From: an uncultured Prochlorococcus sp.
GTDB lineage: Bacteria > Cyanobacteriota > Cyanobacteriia > PCC-6307 > Cyanobiaceae
Direction: 5' to 3'
Length of the DNA: 64,000 bases
NCBI GenBank assembly: GCA_902590775.1
Contig: CACIYC010000001.1
Span: 1-64,000, forward strand
Shown: positions 9,488 to 19,812 of the stretch, piece by piece
How positions within the stretch are numbered: the first letter of the stretch is position 1
Layout of the letters: each line of letters opens with the position of its first letter
Notes under the pieces: generated by a model
What the model was told of the DNA's origin: nothing
Databases searched by the model: none
What the model saw: only the letters and a program-made list of their open reading frames with translations
Position numbers and translations under genes: made by a program

Positions 9488-10459
9488 GTGACATTTGCTT
9501 CTAAGATCTCTAATGGGAAAACAACTATAAGTTTGTCCCGTCACCGTAATCAGGTTTGGTTAGTTTCAAGTCTGGGAATTCTTCTTAGTCTTATTGGTTT
9601 TATTTTTTCTTGGTTAAACCCATCAATAGGCTTTCCATTACGTCCTGGGCTTGATTTTACTGGTGGAACTCAAATAAAACTTGAACGAAATTGTGATAAT
9701 CAATGTACAAATATAAGCTCTATAAAAGTTGATGAAGCTCTAAATAAAATTAATTTTTCCGAAAAAGAGGCTAAACAAAAAAATATTTCTGCAAGAGTTC
9801 AATTTTTAGATGGATATAAATCACTTCTTATTAGGATGCCATCATTATCAGCGTCTGAGAGTAAAAAGGTTGTTGATTCGATGGTGAATATTGCAGGTCC
9901 GTTTGAGGAAGGAGGCCAATCTATAGAAACAATAGGACCAACATTAGGAGCTAAATTACTAAAAACAACATTGATATCGCTTTTAGTAGCTTTTTCATGT
10001 GTTGCTATATATATATCAATAAGGTTTGATAGAAGGTTTTCATTCTTTGCCCTTTTAGCTCTTTTTCATGATGTCTTTATAGTCGCTGGAGTATTTTCCT
10101 GGCTTGGCATTTTTTGGGATATTGAAGTTAACAGCCTATTTGCAGTTGCATTGTTAACTATTGCAGGATATTCAGTCAATGACACTGTTGTAGTCTATGA
10201 CAGAATTCGAGAGATTGATAATCAAGATAGTTCATTACCTTACAAGCAAAAGATCGATCTTGCAGTTTCTGCAACTCTTACAAGAACTCTTTATACAAGT
10301 GGTACAACATTGTTGCCATTACTTGCATTGATTTTCTTTGGTGGAACATCTCTTTATTGGTTCTCTATAGCTTTGGCAATAGGTGTTGTTGTAGGGAGTT
10401 GGTCAAGTATTGCATTAGTTCCTTCTTTCCTTTCTGTTAGGGGAGACATTAGATCTTGA
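9488..10459 (+). CDS. secF: Protein translocase subunit SecF
   Basis: RPGLDFTGGTQIKLE...IAGYSVNDTVVVYDRIRE; directly downstream of secD. Confidence 0.96.
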   Translation: MTFASKISNGKTTISLSRHRNQVWLVSSLGILLSLIGFIFSWLNPSIGFPLRPGLDFTGGTQIKLERNCDNQCTNISSIKVDEALNKINFSEKEAKQKNISARVQFLDGYKSLLIRMPSLSASESKKVVDSMVNIAGPFEEGGQSIETIGPTLGAKLLKTTLISLLVAFSCVAIYISIRFDRRFSFFALLALFHDVFIVAGVFSWLGIFWDIEVNSLFAVALLTIAGYSVNDTVVVYDRIREIDNQDSSLPYKQKIDLAVSATLTRTLYTSGTTLLPLLALIFFGGTSLYWFSIALAIGVVVGSWSSIALVPSFLSVRGDIRS

Positions 10460-10471
10460 AGTTAAGAAGAA

Positions 10472-10699
10472 ATGTTCTTTTTAAAGAAAAATAATATTAA
10501 AGAAATATTTATATTTTTAAATAGATTCTGGATTCAAATATTTCTTATTATTTTGGCTTTATGGGATCTTCGTTATGAGATGAGATTACTATTTGAGCAT
10601 TTTACATTTATATCACTCTTCTTTACAGTTTATAAGCACCCACTTGCAATTGCTGTTTTACTATTAGCACCTGGTTTCAGAATAAGAATATTTAAGTAA
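10472..10699 (+). CDS. Hypothetical small membrane protein
   Basis: 75-aa hydrophobic ORF following secF. Confidence 0.6.
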   Translation: MFFLKKNNIKEIFIFLNRFWIQIFLIILALWDLRYEMRLLFEHFTFISLFFTVYKHPLAIAVLLLAPGFRIRIFK

Positions 10700-11762
10700 T
10701 ATTTTTTATTTGTTTATCTAGGAAATCATGCACAACAGCTTCTTTTACTATGACTTGTATTACTACAGCTAAAGGAAGTGAGACTAGTAATCCAATTGGA
10801 CCAAAAATTATTGTAAAAATAAATTGTGCAGTTAGAGTAATTCCTGGCAATAATTTAACTTGGTGGTGCATTACTGAAGGTGTTATTATATAGCTTTCTA
10901 TATTTTGGATTGTTATATAAGATAGGAGAATTACAATCGTTTTCCAAGGGGCATCTAATAAAGCAACTGATATAGGGAAGATGATACTTAATGTGGGCCC
11001 AATATTTGGAATAATATTCAATACGCCAGCAATTAAAGCATTTGCTATTACAAGCTTTATTCCTATAAAATAAAGTGTTAGGCCAGCTAATAATGCTACA
11101 AAAGTAGAGCTAATTATTACACCAGTCATCCAATTACTTAGTGCCTCGCCGCACTCTAAAAGTATTAGCCTTGATCTTCTTCTGTAAAATGAGGGTATTA
11201 ATTTAATAAATGCTTCTCTATAAGCTTCAGGCTGAACTGATACCATTAGACTAATTGAAAGCACAAAAATTATTTGTATTATTCCTATTCCCAGATTTCC
11301 TGCAATATTAAGAAGTCTCTTTATACTATCTGAAATTCCATTTGCTAAAATAACTCCGTCAGGCAGAGGGTTGAATTCTTTAAAGACAAGGCCATTATTT
11401 ATTAAGTTAGAATCTTCTCCAAAAAATAAACTAATAATCTTTTCTATCCCTACTGATATTATTTCCCAAAGTGCATTGGCTGATGAAGGAAGCTGAATTA
11501 TTAACTGTTGAAGTTCCTTAGTGAATTGCGGAATTACTATTATCATAAAAATAGATAATAATAAGAAAACACTTGCAAGAGCTATTGTTAAACAAAATTG
11601 TCTAGGTATGTGTAGAAAATTATTTATTTTCCCTGTAAGAGTGCATAAGGCCATTGCAAGTATTAAACCTGCAAAAATTAATATGATTATTTCTTTCAGA
11701 CTCCAAATTAAAAGAATAGCAATTACTAGAAATGCCAATGCAAAAGAATTAGAAAGTTTCAA
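10692..11762 (-). CDS. AI-2E family transporter (PerM-like)
   Basis: Multi-TM, GVLNIIPNIGPTLSIIFP and GPIGLLVSLPLAVVIQVIVKE motifs. Confidence 0.88.
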   Translation of the reverse strand: MKLSNSFALAFLVIAILLIWSLKEIIILIFAGLILAMALCTLTGKINNFLHIPRQFCLTIALASVFLLLSIFMIIVIPQFTKELQQLIIQLPSSANALWEIISVGIEKIISLFFGEDSNLINNGLVFKEFNPLPDGVILANGISDSIKRLLNIAGNLGIGIIQIIFVLSISLMVSVQPEAYREAFIKLIPSFYRRRSRLILLECGEALSNWMTGVIISSTFVALLAGLTLYFIGIKLVIANALIAGVLNIIPNIGPTLSIIFPISVALLDAPWKTIVILLSYITIQNIESYIITPSVMHHQVKLLPGITLTAQFIFTIIFGPIGLLVSLPLAVVIQVIVKEAVVHDFLDKQIKNIT

Positions 11763-11767
11763 CGTAT

Positions 11768-12121
11768 TTATTTTTCTGAATAGCCCATTCCATGGCTGGA
11801 TGCATAGCGCTTTGCAAAGCGCATAAAGCGTTCGAAATCAGTTTGACTTTTCCAAACATAAGTAGCTTCTATAGCACTTGGCGTTCCATTTAAGAAACGA
11901 GCCTTGACTTCTCTTGTTGAAAGAACACCTTCTTCGTCAATCATTTTCATGCCTTTTATCGAACCATCTTTGACAGCAGATAATGCTTGAGGATCTTCGA
12001 AAGTAAAAAAAGCTTGGCCTGTTCTCCCATCTCGACTTCTTGTTAAACGTATCTCTGGAATAGAAGGTTCCTCTATCCCATCTAAAAAACTAATCGCCGC
12101 AATTTTCTTTGTTTCAGCCAT
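11768..12121 (-). CDS. psb28: Photosystem II assembly protein Psb28
   Basis: [38 protein letters not shown]... with [18 protein letters not shown]. Confidence 0.95.
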   Translation of the reverse strand: MAETKKIAAISFLDGIEEPSIPEIRLTRSRDGRTGQAFFTFEDPQALSAVKDGSIKGMKMIDEEGVLSTREVKARFLNGTPSAIEATYVWKSQTDFERFMRFAKRYASSHGMGYSEK

Positions 12122-12184
12122 GGTCTTTAGCGACTCACAATAGATAGTACTGAAAAGACTAATGAAAACGCTAGAAAAAACTTT

Positions 12185-13228
12185 TTAATAAACATGTCCT
12201 TTTTCTATTAAAAGCTCTGCAGAGTTCTTAGGATTTAGTCCTGATAGGTTAACTGTCTGTTTTTTGGAAATTTTTTCAAGTTCAAATTGATAGCACTTAT
12301 CATAATATTCAAGTATTTCTAAACAAGCTTCTTCCCATAAACCATGTTGGATCGACTGCAATGCTTTTTTTGTTCTTTGTGGTCCTAAACGTTTGCTGAT
12401 TCTTAGTGTTGCTTCTTTAAGATCTATCTTTTTATTTTGACTGTATTCATTGACTAGAATTTTCACTCTTTCATCTTTACTTCTTTTGATTTCTAGTAAA
12501 GGTGCGTCTTTCATTTGAGCAAATAATTTATTTGGAATTCTACATTTTCCAAGATTTGCACTTTCCGCTTCTAGCCAAATTCCTTTTGGATTGATTTTTT
12601 CAGTCTTATGAAGATCTTCTGCCAATATATTTTCAAATTGTTCGCAGGTAGGTTGAGGTGGCAATCCAAGACCTCCAAAGCTGCTCCCTTTATGCTTAGC
12701 AATACCTTCTAAATCAATAATTGATTTCCCCATTTTAGAAAGTTCTTTGAGTAGAGAAGTTTTTCCAGTTCCTGTCTTGCCACCTATTAGTCGCAATGAC
12801 CATTCTTTCTCAAATTGTGTTAATGCCCATTTTCGATAGGATTTATAACCCCCATTTAATACAACAGGTTTCAGTCCTATTACTTTCGCTAACCATCCTA
12901 AGCTTGTGGAACGCATTCCACCTCTCCAACAGTAGATTTTTAGATAAGGTTTTACTGATTTTGAGTTTTCTAGTTCTAATTCTTTTATTAAGCTCTTTAG
13001 TTTAGGAGAAGTAATTTTTAGACCTAACAAAATTGCTTTTTCTCTACCTTCGTTTTTATAGGTGATACCAATTAATTCTCTTTCTTCATTATTAAATAAA
13101 GGAATGTTCTTGGCACCAGGCCAATGCCCTTGCATGTATTCTTTTGGACTGCGAACATCTATTAACGGTCCTTCTAGATTTCTGAAAGTATTTAGAGAAT
13201 ATGAAGATGGTATGCCGATTTCTGACAT
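12185..13228 (-). CDS. mnmH: tRNA 2-selenouridine synthase (rhodanese + P-loop)
   Basis: DVRSPKEYMQGHWPGAKNIPLFNNEER; IYCWRGGMRS rhodanese site; LIGGKTGTGKTSLL Walker A. Start chosen at MSEIGIPS (13228); the longer ORF overlaps the divergent GUN4 gene. Confidence 0.92.
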   Translation of the reverse strand: MSEIGIPSSYSLNTFRNLEGPLIDVRSPKEYMQGHWPGAKNIPLFNNEERELIGITYKNEGREKAILLGLKITSPKLKSLIKELELENSKSVKPYLKIYCWRGGMRSTSLGWLAKVIGLKPVVLNGGYKSYRKWALTQFEKEWSLRLIGGKTGTGKTSLLKELSKMGKSIIDLEGIAKHKGSSFGGLGLPPQPTCEQFENILAEDLHKTEKINPKGIWLEAESANLGKCRIPNKLFAQMKDAPLLEIKRSKDERVKILVNEYSQNKKIDLKEATLRISKRLGPQRTKKALQSIQHGLWEEACLEILEYYDKCYQFELEKISKKQTVNLSGLNPKNSAELLIEKGHVY

Positions 13229-13266
13229 AGTGTAATTAAGTTGAAAATGAAGTTGGTTGTTAGTTA

Positions 13267-13997
13267 TGCCATCTGACACATCTGAATCAACCATCGTTCC
13301 TATTGAAGAGCTGCTTGAAAAGTTTTCAAGTGGGTCTACAAGACAGCGACGTCGTCTCGTTAATGAGATTGAGTCAAGATCTAAGGAATTGACTAGGCTT
13401 GGCCATGAATTATTTGATGATTTTGATAGAGAATCAGATAATTGGTCTAATGGTTGGATTCTTCAAGTCCTCAATAGACACGAAAAAGACTTCCTTGGTG
13501 AATTTTTAAAAAACGAAAAAGTACCTTTTTTTCTTACTCGATCTTCTTTAGGAATAGATTATGCCCCTTTACAGCAAAGTCTCTTAGAAGAGCGTTTTGA
13601 AGAAGCAGACCGAATTACAAGTTCAACTTTAAGAGAGTTGGTTGGCCCAAGTGCTTTGGATCGTGGATATGTATATTTCAGTGAGGTTGAAGCAATTAAT
13701 AGTCTTGATCTGATAAGCATAGATCGCTTGTGGACAGCATATTCTTTAGGTAGATTTGGTTTTTCTGCTCAAGCTCGTATCTTGAATTCTTTAGGTGGTT
13801 CTTATGAAAAGCTTTGGCCAAGGATTGGATGGAAAAATGAAGGTGTCTGGACAAGATATCCAAAAGCATTTACATGGACAATTAAGGCACCTGAAGGGCA
13901 TATGCCTTTAGTTAATCAATTGAGAGGTGTTCGATTAATGGATGCTTATTTGAAGCATCCTTTCTTGCAATCACGTTTGAAATCAAACTTAGATTAA
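13267..13997 (+). CDS. GUN4 domain protein
   Basis: EERFEEADRITSSTLRELVG...RFGFSAQARILNSLGGSYEKLWPRIGWK matches the GUN4 fold; MPSDTSES is a plausible start. Confidence 0.85.
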
Positions 13998-14069
13998 ATC
14001 TGATATTTATTTAAAAGTTTTTTTGCTTGAAAAATTTCTTCCCTAAAAACCGTTAGCTTTTTTATTCTG

Positions 14070-14468
14070 TTGCATTTATCTCACTGGAGTCAATTTACTG
14101 TTCCTTCAACTCTTCAATTAAAATTTTATGTGATGCTCTTGCTAGAACCAGTTGAGAATATGGAAAAGAGAGAACTCATTCAGCTGGGATTGCATGAAGC
14201 ACTAGTAAATGCAGTAGTTCATGGGAATTTAAGTAACCCTTCTAAGCATGTAAGAGTAAGGAGAATTATCACACCTAATTGGTTCGTTTGGCAGATTCAA
14301 GATAAAGGTAATGGACTAAAGGAAGCTCAAAGAAGATTCTGTTTGCCTGCTGAAGTTGAAGCTGAAAGAGGAAGAGGTCTATTCTTAATTCACAAGTGTT
14401 TTGATGATGTTCGTTGGAGTAAGAAAGGTAATCGTGTTCAAGTTGCTTCCAGACGCGAGAAAATATAA
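14070..14468 (+). CDS. ATP-binding protein, anti-sigma-factor/HATPase_c_2 type (RsbW-like)
   Basis: LGLHEALVNAVVHGN...WQIQDKGNGL...ERGRGLFLIHKCFDDV GHKL motifs. Confidence 0.85.
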   Translation: MHLSHWSQFTVPSTLQLKFYVMLLLEPVENMEKRELIQLGLHEALVNAVVHGNLSNPSKHVRVRRIITPNWFVWQIQDKGNGLKEAQRRFCLPAEVEAERGRGLFLIHKCFDDVRWSKKGNRVQVASRREKI

Positions 14469-14470
14469 GT

Positions 14471-14725
14471 TTAATGAGAAGGACAACCTGGGTCTTTTAT
14501 TTCACCTTTTATCCAAAGCAATGATTGTTCTATAAGAGCTTCAATATCATCTTTTGAACCATTCTTGATGATTTGAGATAGAGCACTAATTAAAAGTTCC
14601 GCAGCTCTTCTTGAGTTATTTGTTTTAAGTTCATGCCAATTATTATTATTTAATGCTAATTCTGAATGAAGAGAAGAAACAAGCTTTTCTGTACTATCAG
14701 TCCAGATGGATTTCTTTCTATTCAT
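14471..14725 (-). CDS. Conserved hypothetical protein
   Basis: 84-aa ORF, tightly packed with neighbours. Confidence 0.65.
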   Translation of the reverse strand: MNRKKSIWTDSTEKLVSSLHSELALNNNNWHELKTNNSRRAAELLISALSQIIKNGSKDDIEALIEQSLLWIKGEIKDPGCPSH

Positions 14726-14729
14726 CTCT

Positions 14730-15461
14730 TTACTCTGAAGCGAATGAATATATTGTATCTATTAAGAGTTTAAAATTATTATTTCTATCATCATAATTTG
14801 ACATTTCGTCTAATAATACTTCTCTTATATTTGGAGTAGCAGGAGTTAGATGGTTCCCCTTTAGTTCAATTACCTTTGTTTCGTCTTTACTTCTTGATTG
14901 TAGATGCTCTAGTAGTAAGTGAGTTTGATCAATTTTATCATTCGAAAATTTTATCAAGAGATTTTTGGGCTGTATATATTGATTGCCAATAATTCTCATT
15001 GTTTCTATTGGGCTAGGGCTAAATTCAGTTTCAATATTAAATTTCTTTTTTAGTTTACCAAGGATAGGTATTGACTTATCTGCGTTATAGTTATTAAAAC
15101 TTAATCCAATAAATGATTTGCATTTTCTACCACAATCTGGAGCAATTAAGTGTAATTTACAACCTAAGCTATGTCCTAATCTTATTGGGTTAAAGTCACT
15201 ACTTCCCATCCTTTCCTGAAGTTTTAGTCTGCACTTTCTTAAGCCTTTCCATGCCTCATTTGCTTGAGCTTGATGGTCAAGACTAGGTATATAACTCCAT
15301 GCATGTATTGCAATATTTTTTTTCCTAAGAGCATTTAGAAGTCTTTTATAGCTAATGTTAGGTGATGCAGCTAAATAGCTTCCACCGATCATTTCAATTA
15401 AAGCTGTAGGTTTAGATGGCCAGCTACACCAAGTTTGATCTAATCTCAACCATTTTGCCAT
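14730..15461 (-). CDS. DUF1350-like (alpha/beta-hydrolase-like) protein
   Basis: SWPSKPTALIEMIGGSYLAASPNISYKRLL...LGHSLGCKLHLI (GHSxG). Confidence 0.75.
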   Translation of the reverse strand: MAKWLRLDQTWCSWPSKPTALIEMIGGSYLAASPNISYKRLLNALRKKNIAIHAWSYIPSLDHQAQANEAWKGLRKCRLKLQERMGSSDFNPIRLGHSLGCKLHLIAPDCGRKCKSFIGLSFNNYNADKSIPILGKLKKKFNIETEFSPSPIETMRIIGNQYIQPKNLLIKFSNDKIDQTHLLLEHLQSRSKDETKVIELKGNHLTPATPNIREVLLDEMSNYDDRNNNFKLLIDTIYSFASE

Positions 15462-15604
15462 TTCGACGCCTTCTTGATAAAGAAAATAATTGATATTTTT
15501 CTATAATTTGTTAATAAAATCAATATGATGATATAAATGAGTATTATTTTTTTTGGTTATTAATTTTGAAATTTAGCTATAATTTAGTGTTGATTTAGAT
15601 AAAG

Positions 15605-16342
15605 ATGCAGAAGGAACTAGAGTTTTTTGGTGGTCAAGGATTTGACGATAAGTCCTTCTTCCCTGAGATGCTTTTGATTCTTGATACTGAAACAACTGGA
15701 CTTGAACCATCGGATTCTCAATGTATTGAACTTGGATCAATTTTGTTTCATGTCAAAAGTCGATCTATACTCGCGCAGAATTCTTTTTTAATTCCAGCAG
15801 AAAGTAATGCTGCAGAATTAATTAATAAGATTCCATCTGAAATTTCAAGAATTTCTCAACCTTGGGAAGAAGGCTTAAAATATTTTGAGGCATTACTTGA
15901 AAAGTCAGATGCAATTTTGGCTCATAATGCAGCTTTTGATAGTAAATGGTTTGGGATTCCTCCCCTCCCAGATATTTCCAAGCCATGGATTTGTTCCATG
16001 GAAGACATTTCTTGGCCATGTGAGCTAAATCTTAAAGGCAGGCCTTCAGTAAGGGATCTTGCCTTAGCTTATGAAGTACCTGTTTGGTCAGCCCATCGAG
16101 CTTTGACTGATTGCATTTATCTTGTTGAGGTCCTTCGTCGTTGTTCGAACTTAGAGACTCTTTTAAAACAAGGATTAGAACCTAGAAGGATAATGAGGGC
16201 ACTTGTTTCATATGACCAAAGACATTTAGCAAAAAATGCTGGATTTCGTTGGAATGATCCAATCCCTGGAGCTTGGACCCGTAGATTAAGTGATAGAGAA
16301 ATTAGAGAGCTTCCTTTTGAAGTTTCTGGGGTTGAACTATAA
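15605..16342 (+). CDS. DEDDh 3'-5' exonuclease (DnaQ-like)
   Basis: ILDTETTGLEPSDSQCIELGSI...ILAHNAAFDSKWF...AHRALTDCIYLVEVL. Confidence 0.9.
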   Translation: MQKELEFFGGQGFDDKSFFPEMLLILDTETTGLEPSDSQCIELGSILFHVKSRSILAQNSFLIPAESNAAELINKIPSEISRISQPWEEGLKYFEALLEKSDAILAHNAAFDSKWFGIPPLPDISKPWICSMEDISWPCELNLKGRPSVRDLALAYEVPVWSAHRALTDCIYLVEVLRRCSNLETLLKQGLEPRRIMRALVSYDQRHLAKNAGFRWNDPIPGAWTRRLSDREIRELPFEVSGVEL

Positions 16343-16475
16343 TTAGGAAATAAGAAACTTCCTTGTTTAAAACAATTCCTTTAGATCTTTGAAGTGACTA
16401 TGGTGATTTTTTGAAAACCATAATTTTTGTGCCAACCTAAAATTAAATTATGTTCTATTTGAGTAGAAAAATCAT

Positions 16476-16706
16476 ATGCAAGTTAATAGACAAAAAATAA
16501 GAAGAAGTTTGCAAAATTGGCAGCAAGTAAGAAGTTGGGCGAGATTAATTAGAGAGGCTGAGATACTTTGGAAGGTTGATCAAAAGGAATTAAAGAGGCT
16601 TGGTGCGTTGGAATTATCTCAGTTAATGAAAGAAATACCGCCAGCTTATAGAAGGCGGATAAATCTTTGGCTTGTTAAATTTTCATTGAGGACAAGATTT
16701 TATTGA
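16476..16706 (+). CDS. Hypothetical basic protein
   Basis: 76-aa ORF. Confidence 0.55.
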   Translation: MQVNRQKIRRSLQNWQQVRSWARLIREAEILWKVDQKELKRLGALELSQLMKEIPPAYRRRINLWLVKFSLRTRFY

Positions 16707-16902
16707 ACACAATCAGAAGATTCGTCATCATTTTTTTTTAAATTTATTTCTCATGACTATATTCTTTGTTTTATGGCCTTTTTCGATTCGGACTATTTAT
16801 GGCATTTTCTCTAAGCAATTGTTTTTTTCTAAAACTCGTGGTAAAGGATAAACAATTATAATTTTAGTTATTTGTTTTAACTATGATCATGGAGTCTTTA
16901 TA

Positions 16903-18177
16903 TTGACTGATTTTCAAACACTGCGAGGAATGGTTGATATTTTGCCATCTGAAACGGAGCGATGGCAAAGAATTGAGACTTTGGCAAGAAATCATTTTTC
17001 TCTCGCAGGAATTGATGAGATTAGGACTCCGCTTTTAGAAGGAACCGAACTTTTCAAAAGAGGGATTGGGGAAGGTACTGATGTTGTGGGAAAGGAAATG
17101 TATTGTTTTGTTGATCGAGGAGATAGGTCTTGTACCCTGAGACCAGAAGGCACTGCTTCAGTTGTTAGATCAGTAATTCAAAATGGACTTTTAAGTCAGG
17201 GACCACAGCGTCTTTGGTATGGAGGACCAATGTTTAGATATGAAAGACCGCAAGCTGGAAGGCAAAGACAGTTCCATCAGTTAGGTGTTGAATTTTTTGG
17301 ATTATCTTCTGCAAGAAGTGATGCAGAACTTATAAGTGTTGCATGGGATTTTTTAAAAGATATTGGACTTAATGGTTTAACACTTCAATTGAATAGTTTG
17401 GGGACATTAGAAGATAGAATTCACTATCGTATTAAGTTAGTCTCTTTTCTTGAGGAATTTACAGAATTATTAGATGAAAATTCCAAGAAACAATTAATAA
17501 AGAATCCTCTAAGAATTTTAGATAGCAAAAATAATGATGTCCAAAAGCTACTTGATAAGGCACCTACGATAGGAGATTCCTTAAGCAAAGAAAGCAAAGA
17601 AAGGTTTTGCCAATTACAACAAATTCTGAAGAGATTGGAAATTCCTTTTGTTATTAATCAGAAACTTGTAAGAGGTTTAGATTATTATTGTCAAACGGCA
17701 TTTGAAATTACTAGTGATCAATTAGGCGCTCAAGCGACTGTATGTGGCGGTGGTAGATATGATGACCTTGTTGAACAACTTGGGGGACCTCCTACTCCTT
17801 CAATAGGCTTTGCTATTGGTATGGAAAGGTTGATAATTCTTTTATCTGAAAAAACTTTTGATTCAAATATACCTAATGTTTATCTAGTAAACAAAGGCAA
17901 GGAAGCTGAGTTGGAAGCACTTTTTCTTGCAAGGAATTTAAGAGCTGCAAATATAAAAGTTGAATTAGATAACTCAGGGTCTTCATTTGGGAAACAATTC
18001 AAAAGAGCAAACAAATCAAAGGCTTCTTGGGCAATTGTAATAGGAGATGAGGAGATAATTAATGGTGAGATTAAAATAAAATCTCTTGACAAGTTATCAA
18101 ATAAGAAAGATGAACTTGTCTTTAATATGTCAGATATGCAGAATATTATTCAGTTTGTTAAACCATTTGATCATTAA
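16903..18177 (+). CDS. hisS: Histidyl-tRNA synthetase
   Basis: [16 protein letters not shown]...[11 protein letters not shown]...[14 protein letters not shown]...[14 protein letters not shown]. Confidence 0.96.
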   Translation: MTDFQTLRGMVDILPSETERWQRIETLARNHFSLAGIDEIRTPLLEGTELFKRGIGEGTDVVGKEMYCFVDRGDRSCTLRPEGTASVVRSVIQNGLLSQGPQRLWYGGPMFRYERPQAGRQRQFHQLGVEFFGLSSARSDAELISVAWDFLKDIGLNGLTLQLNSLGTLEDRIHYRIKLVSFLEEFTELLDENSKKQLIKNPLRILDSKNNDVQKLLDKAPTIGDSLSKESKERFCQLQQILKRLEIPFVINQKLVRGLDYYCQTAFEITSDQLGAQATVCGGGRYDDLVEQLGGPPTPSIGFAIGMERLIILLSEKTFDSNIPNVYLVNKGKEAELEALFLARNLRAANIKVELDNSGSSFGKQFKRANKSKASWAIVIGDEEIINGEIKIKSLDKLSNKKDELVFNMSDMQNIIQFVKPFDH

Positions 18178-18198
18178 GCCTTAAATACTTGATTTATT

Positions 18199-18438
18199 AT
18201 GAAACCTTCTCTTCTAATTGTTTTTGTTATAATTATTATGCTATCTATTCTTTATATTTTTAATGTAAAGAAAAAAAGAAAATCTAAATTATCAATATAT
18301 AGTTGGATGAAAATGACTAAAAGCAGTCGAAAAATTTATGATCAGGAAGAGATATTAGCAACCTTAGAAAGGAAAAAACGACTAATTAATCTAACAAGAA
18401 AAGAATATATAAATTATAAGAAATCTAAGAATAATTAG
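18199..18438 (+). CDS. Hypothetical membrane protein
   Basis: 79 aa, N-terminal TM followed by a very basic tail. Confidence 0.6.
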   Translation: MKPSLLIVFVIIIMLSILYIFNVKKKRKSKLSIYSWMKMTKSSRKIYDQEEILATLERKKRLINLTRKEYINYKKSKNN

Positions 18439-18449
18439 TTATAGATTAA

Positions 18450-18803
18450 ATGCTAAATTGGCCACCTATTAAAGCCTGGACTAGTGTCAATCTTATCAAG
18501 GATTCTAGATATTTTGTGGCAATTAATTATGGTAAATATAAGGAAAGATTTTGGGTCAATATGGTTTCTGTATTGGATGGTAATATCTCTTTCTCTATTG
18601 ATTTTGAAGAACTAAATAATAGTAAAAACTGGATCCCAGGATGGATTGAATTTGAAAACGAAAACATAAAAAATGTCCGCAATATAGAATCCTTAAAGGC
18701 TGTAGATGGATTCCTTGGAAATGCTTGTCTGCATCCTTCCGATGACTCTGGTTTTTCTTTGGACTCAAAAGTAGATATAAACAGGCCTTGGTTCCCTTGC
18801 TGA
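18450..18803 (+). CDS. Conserved hypothetical protein
   Basis: 117-aa ORF downstream of the hisS cluster. Confidence 0.65.
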   Translation: MLNWPPIKAWTSVNLIKDSRYFVAINYGKYKERFWVNMVSVLDGNISFSIDFEELNNSKNWIPGWIEFENENIKNVRNIESLKAVDGFLGNACLHPSDDSGFSLDSKVDINRPWFPC

Positions 18804-18914
18804 AATAGACTCTTGATTTGACATACATGTATTTCTACCTATTTTTACAGGTTGCCCCTTACTTGATTCTGAAAATTGCGCTAAGAAAGATTTGTTGAAC
18901 ATGCTTTTTTTTTA

Positions 18915-19154
18915 ATGTCTTCTAATCAGTGGTTATTAGAGGAAGAGGCTTCTAGAAAACTTGGAGTTAGTTCAAAAACCTTGCAGCATTGGAGAGAAAT
19001 AGGTTATTTGAAACCAGGGACTCACTGGAGAAGCGCACCTGGCCAGACTTCTATGCCATGGAAGCCAGATGTTATATATCATTTAAGTTGGTGCAAAGAA
19101 ATAATAGAATATTGGCGAAATAGAGATGCACCTTTGTCTGAAATGGCTGCATGA
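18915..19154 (+). CDS. Small helix-turn-helix (MerR/excisionase-like) DNA-binding protein
   Basis: WLLEEEASRKLGVSSKTLQHWREIGYLKPGTHWR resembles the HTH of MerR/AlpA/Xis proteins. Confidence 0.65.
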   Translation: MSSNQWLLEEEASRKLGVSSKTLQHWREIGYLKPGTHWRSAPGQTSMPWKPDVIYHLSWCKEIIEYWRNRDAPLSEMAA

Positions 19155-19378
19155 TATATGAGCCATTTGTATAGCTTGTAAATCATTATAATCTTTAAGA
19201 TATAGTACCTTCCATATAAAATTTTCTTATAAAAACCTTTTAGAATGAATAAGAGTTAAAAAATCTTTTACTTATTTTATTTATTCGAGAAAAACTTTTT
19301 CCTGAAAATGTTTTAAAATATATTTGCTAATAGCAATTAAAAATACAAGTCTTTAATTAATAAATTATGGATAATTTA

Positions 19379-19534
19379 TTATCCAGGAAAGCTCTCTGGT
19401 AGATCTGGTATAAATTTTTTAAAGAAGCCTATTAAAATCCATAGGATTACCAGATTTCCAAGCATAGCAAGAGCAAACCTAAGCCTCATATCTTTAACTA
19501 AAGGGAGAATGACTTCCCATAATTTAAGAAACAT
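19379..19534 (-). CDS. 51-aa membrane microprotein (MFLKLWEVILPLVKDMRLRFALAMLGNLVILWILIGFFKKFIPDLPESFPG)
   Basis: Direct translation of the minus strand; single TM with charged flanks; not in the ORF track. Confidence 0.5.
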   Translation of the reverse strand: MFLKLWEVILPLVKDMRLRFALAMLGNLVILWILIGFFKKFIPDLPESFPG

Positions 19535-19812
19535 TCTTCTTTACTCGTGCATGACTTGATAAATACATTAAAGCATTTGGATCTTTTAAGCCTCGTTTTT
19601 TATAGAAGCTTTACCAATTCCTTTGCTAATGGGGTTGTTTTTTTTATATAGTTAAATGCCCGAAACGCAGCCAATTTCCTTGTGGTTAGAGGATTTTATA
19701 ACTATTTTGATAGCTTGAAAGACTTACACTATGTAAAAGGTATTGGTTTTACCCCCATTCTATTCTCGTTTTTAGATAGGGTTTCAGCGCTTTCCCACCT
19801 TCGTGCAATCTA

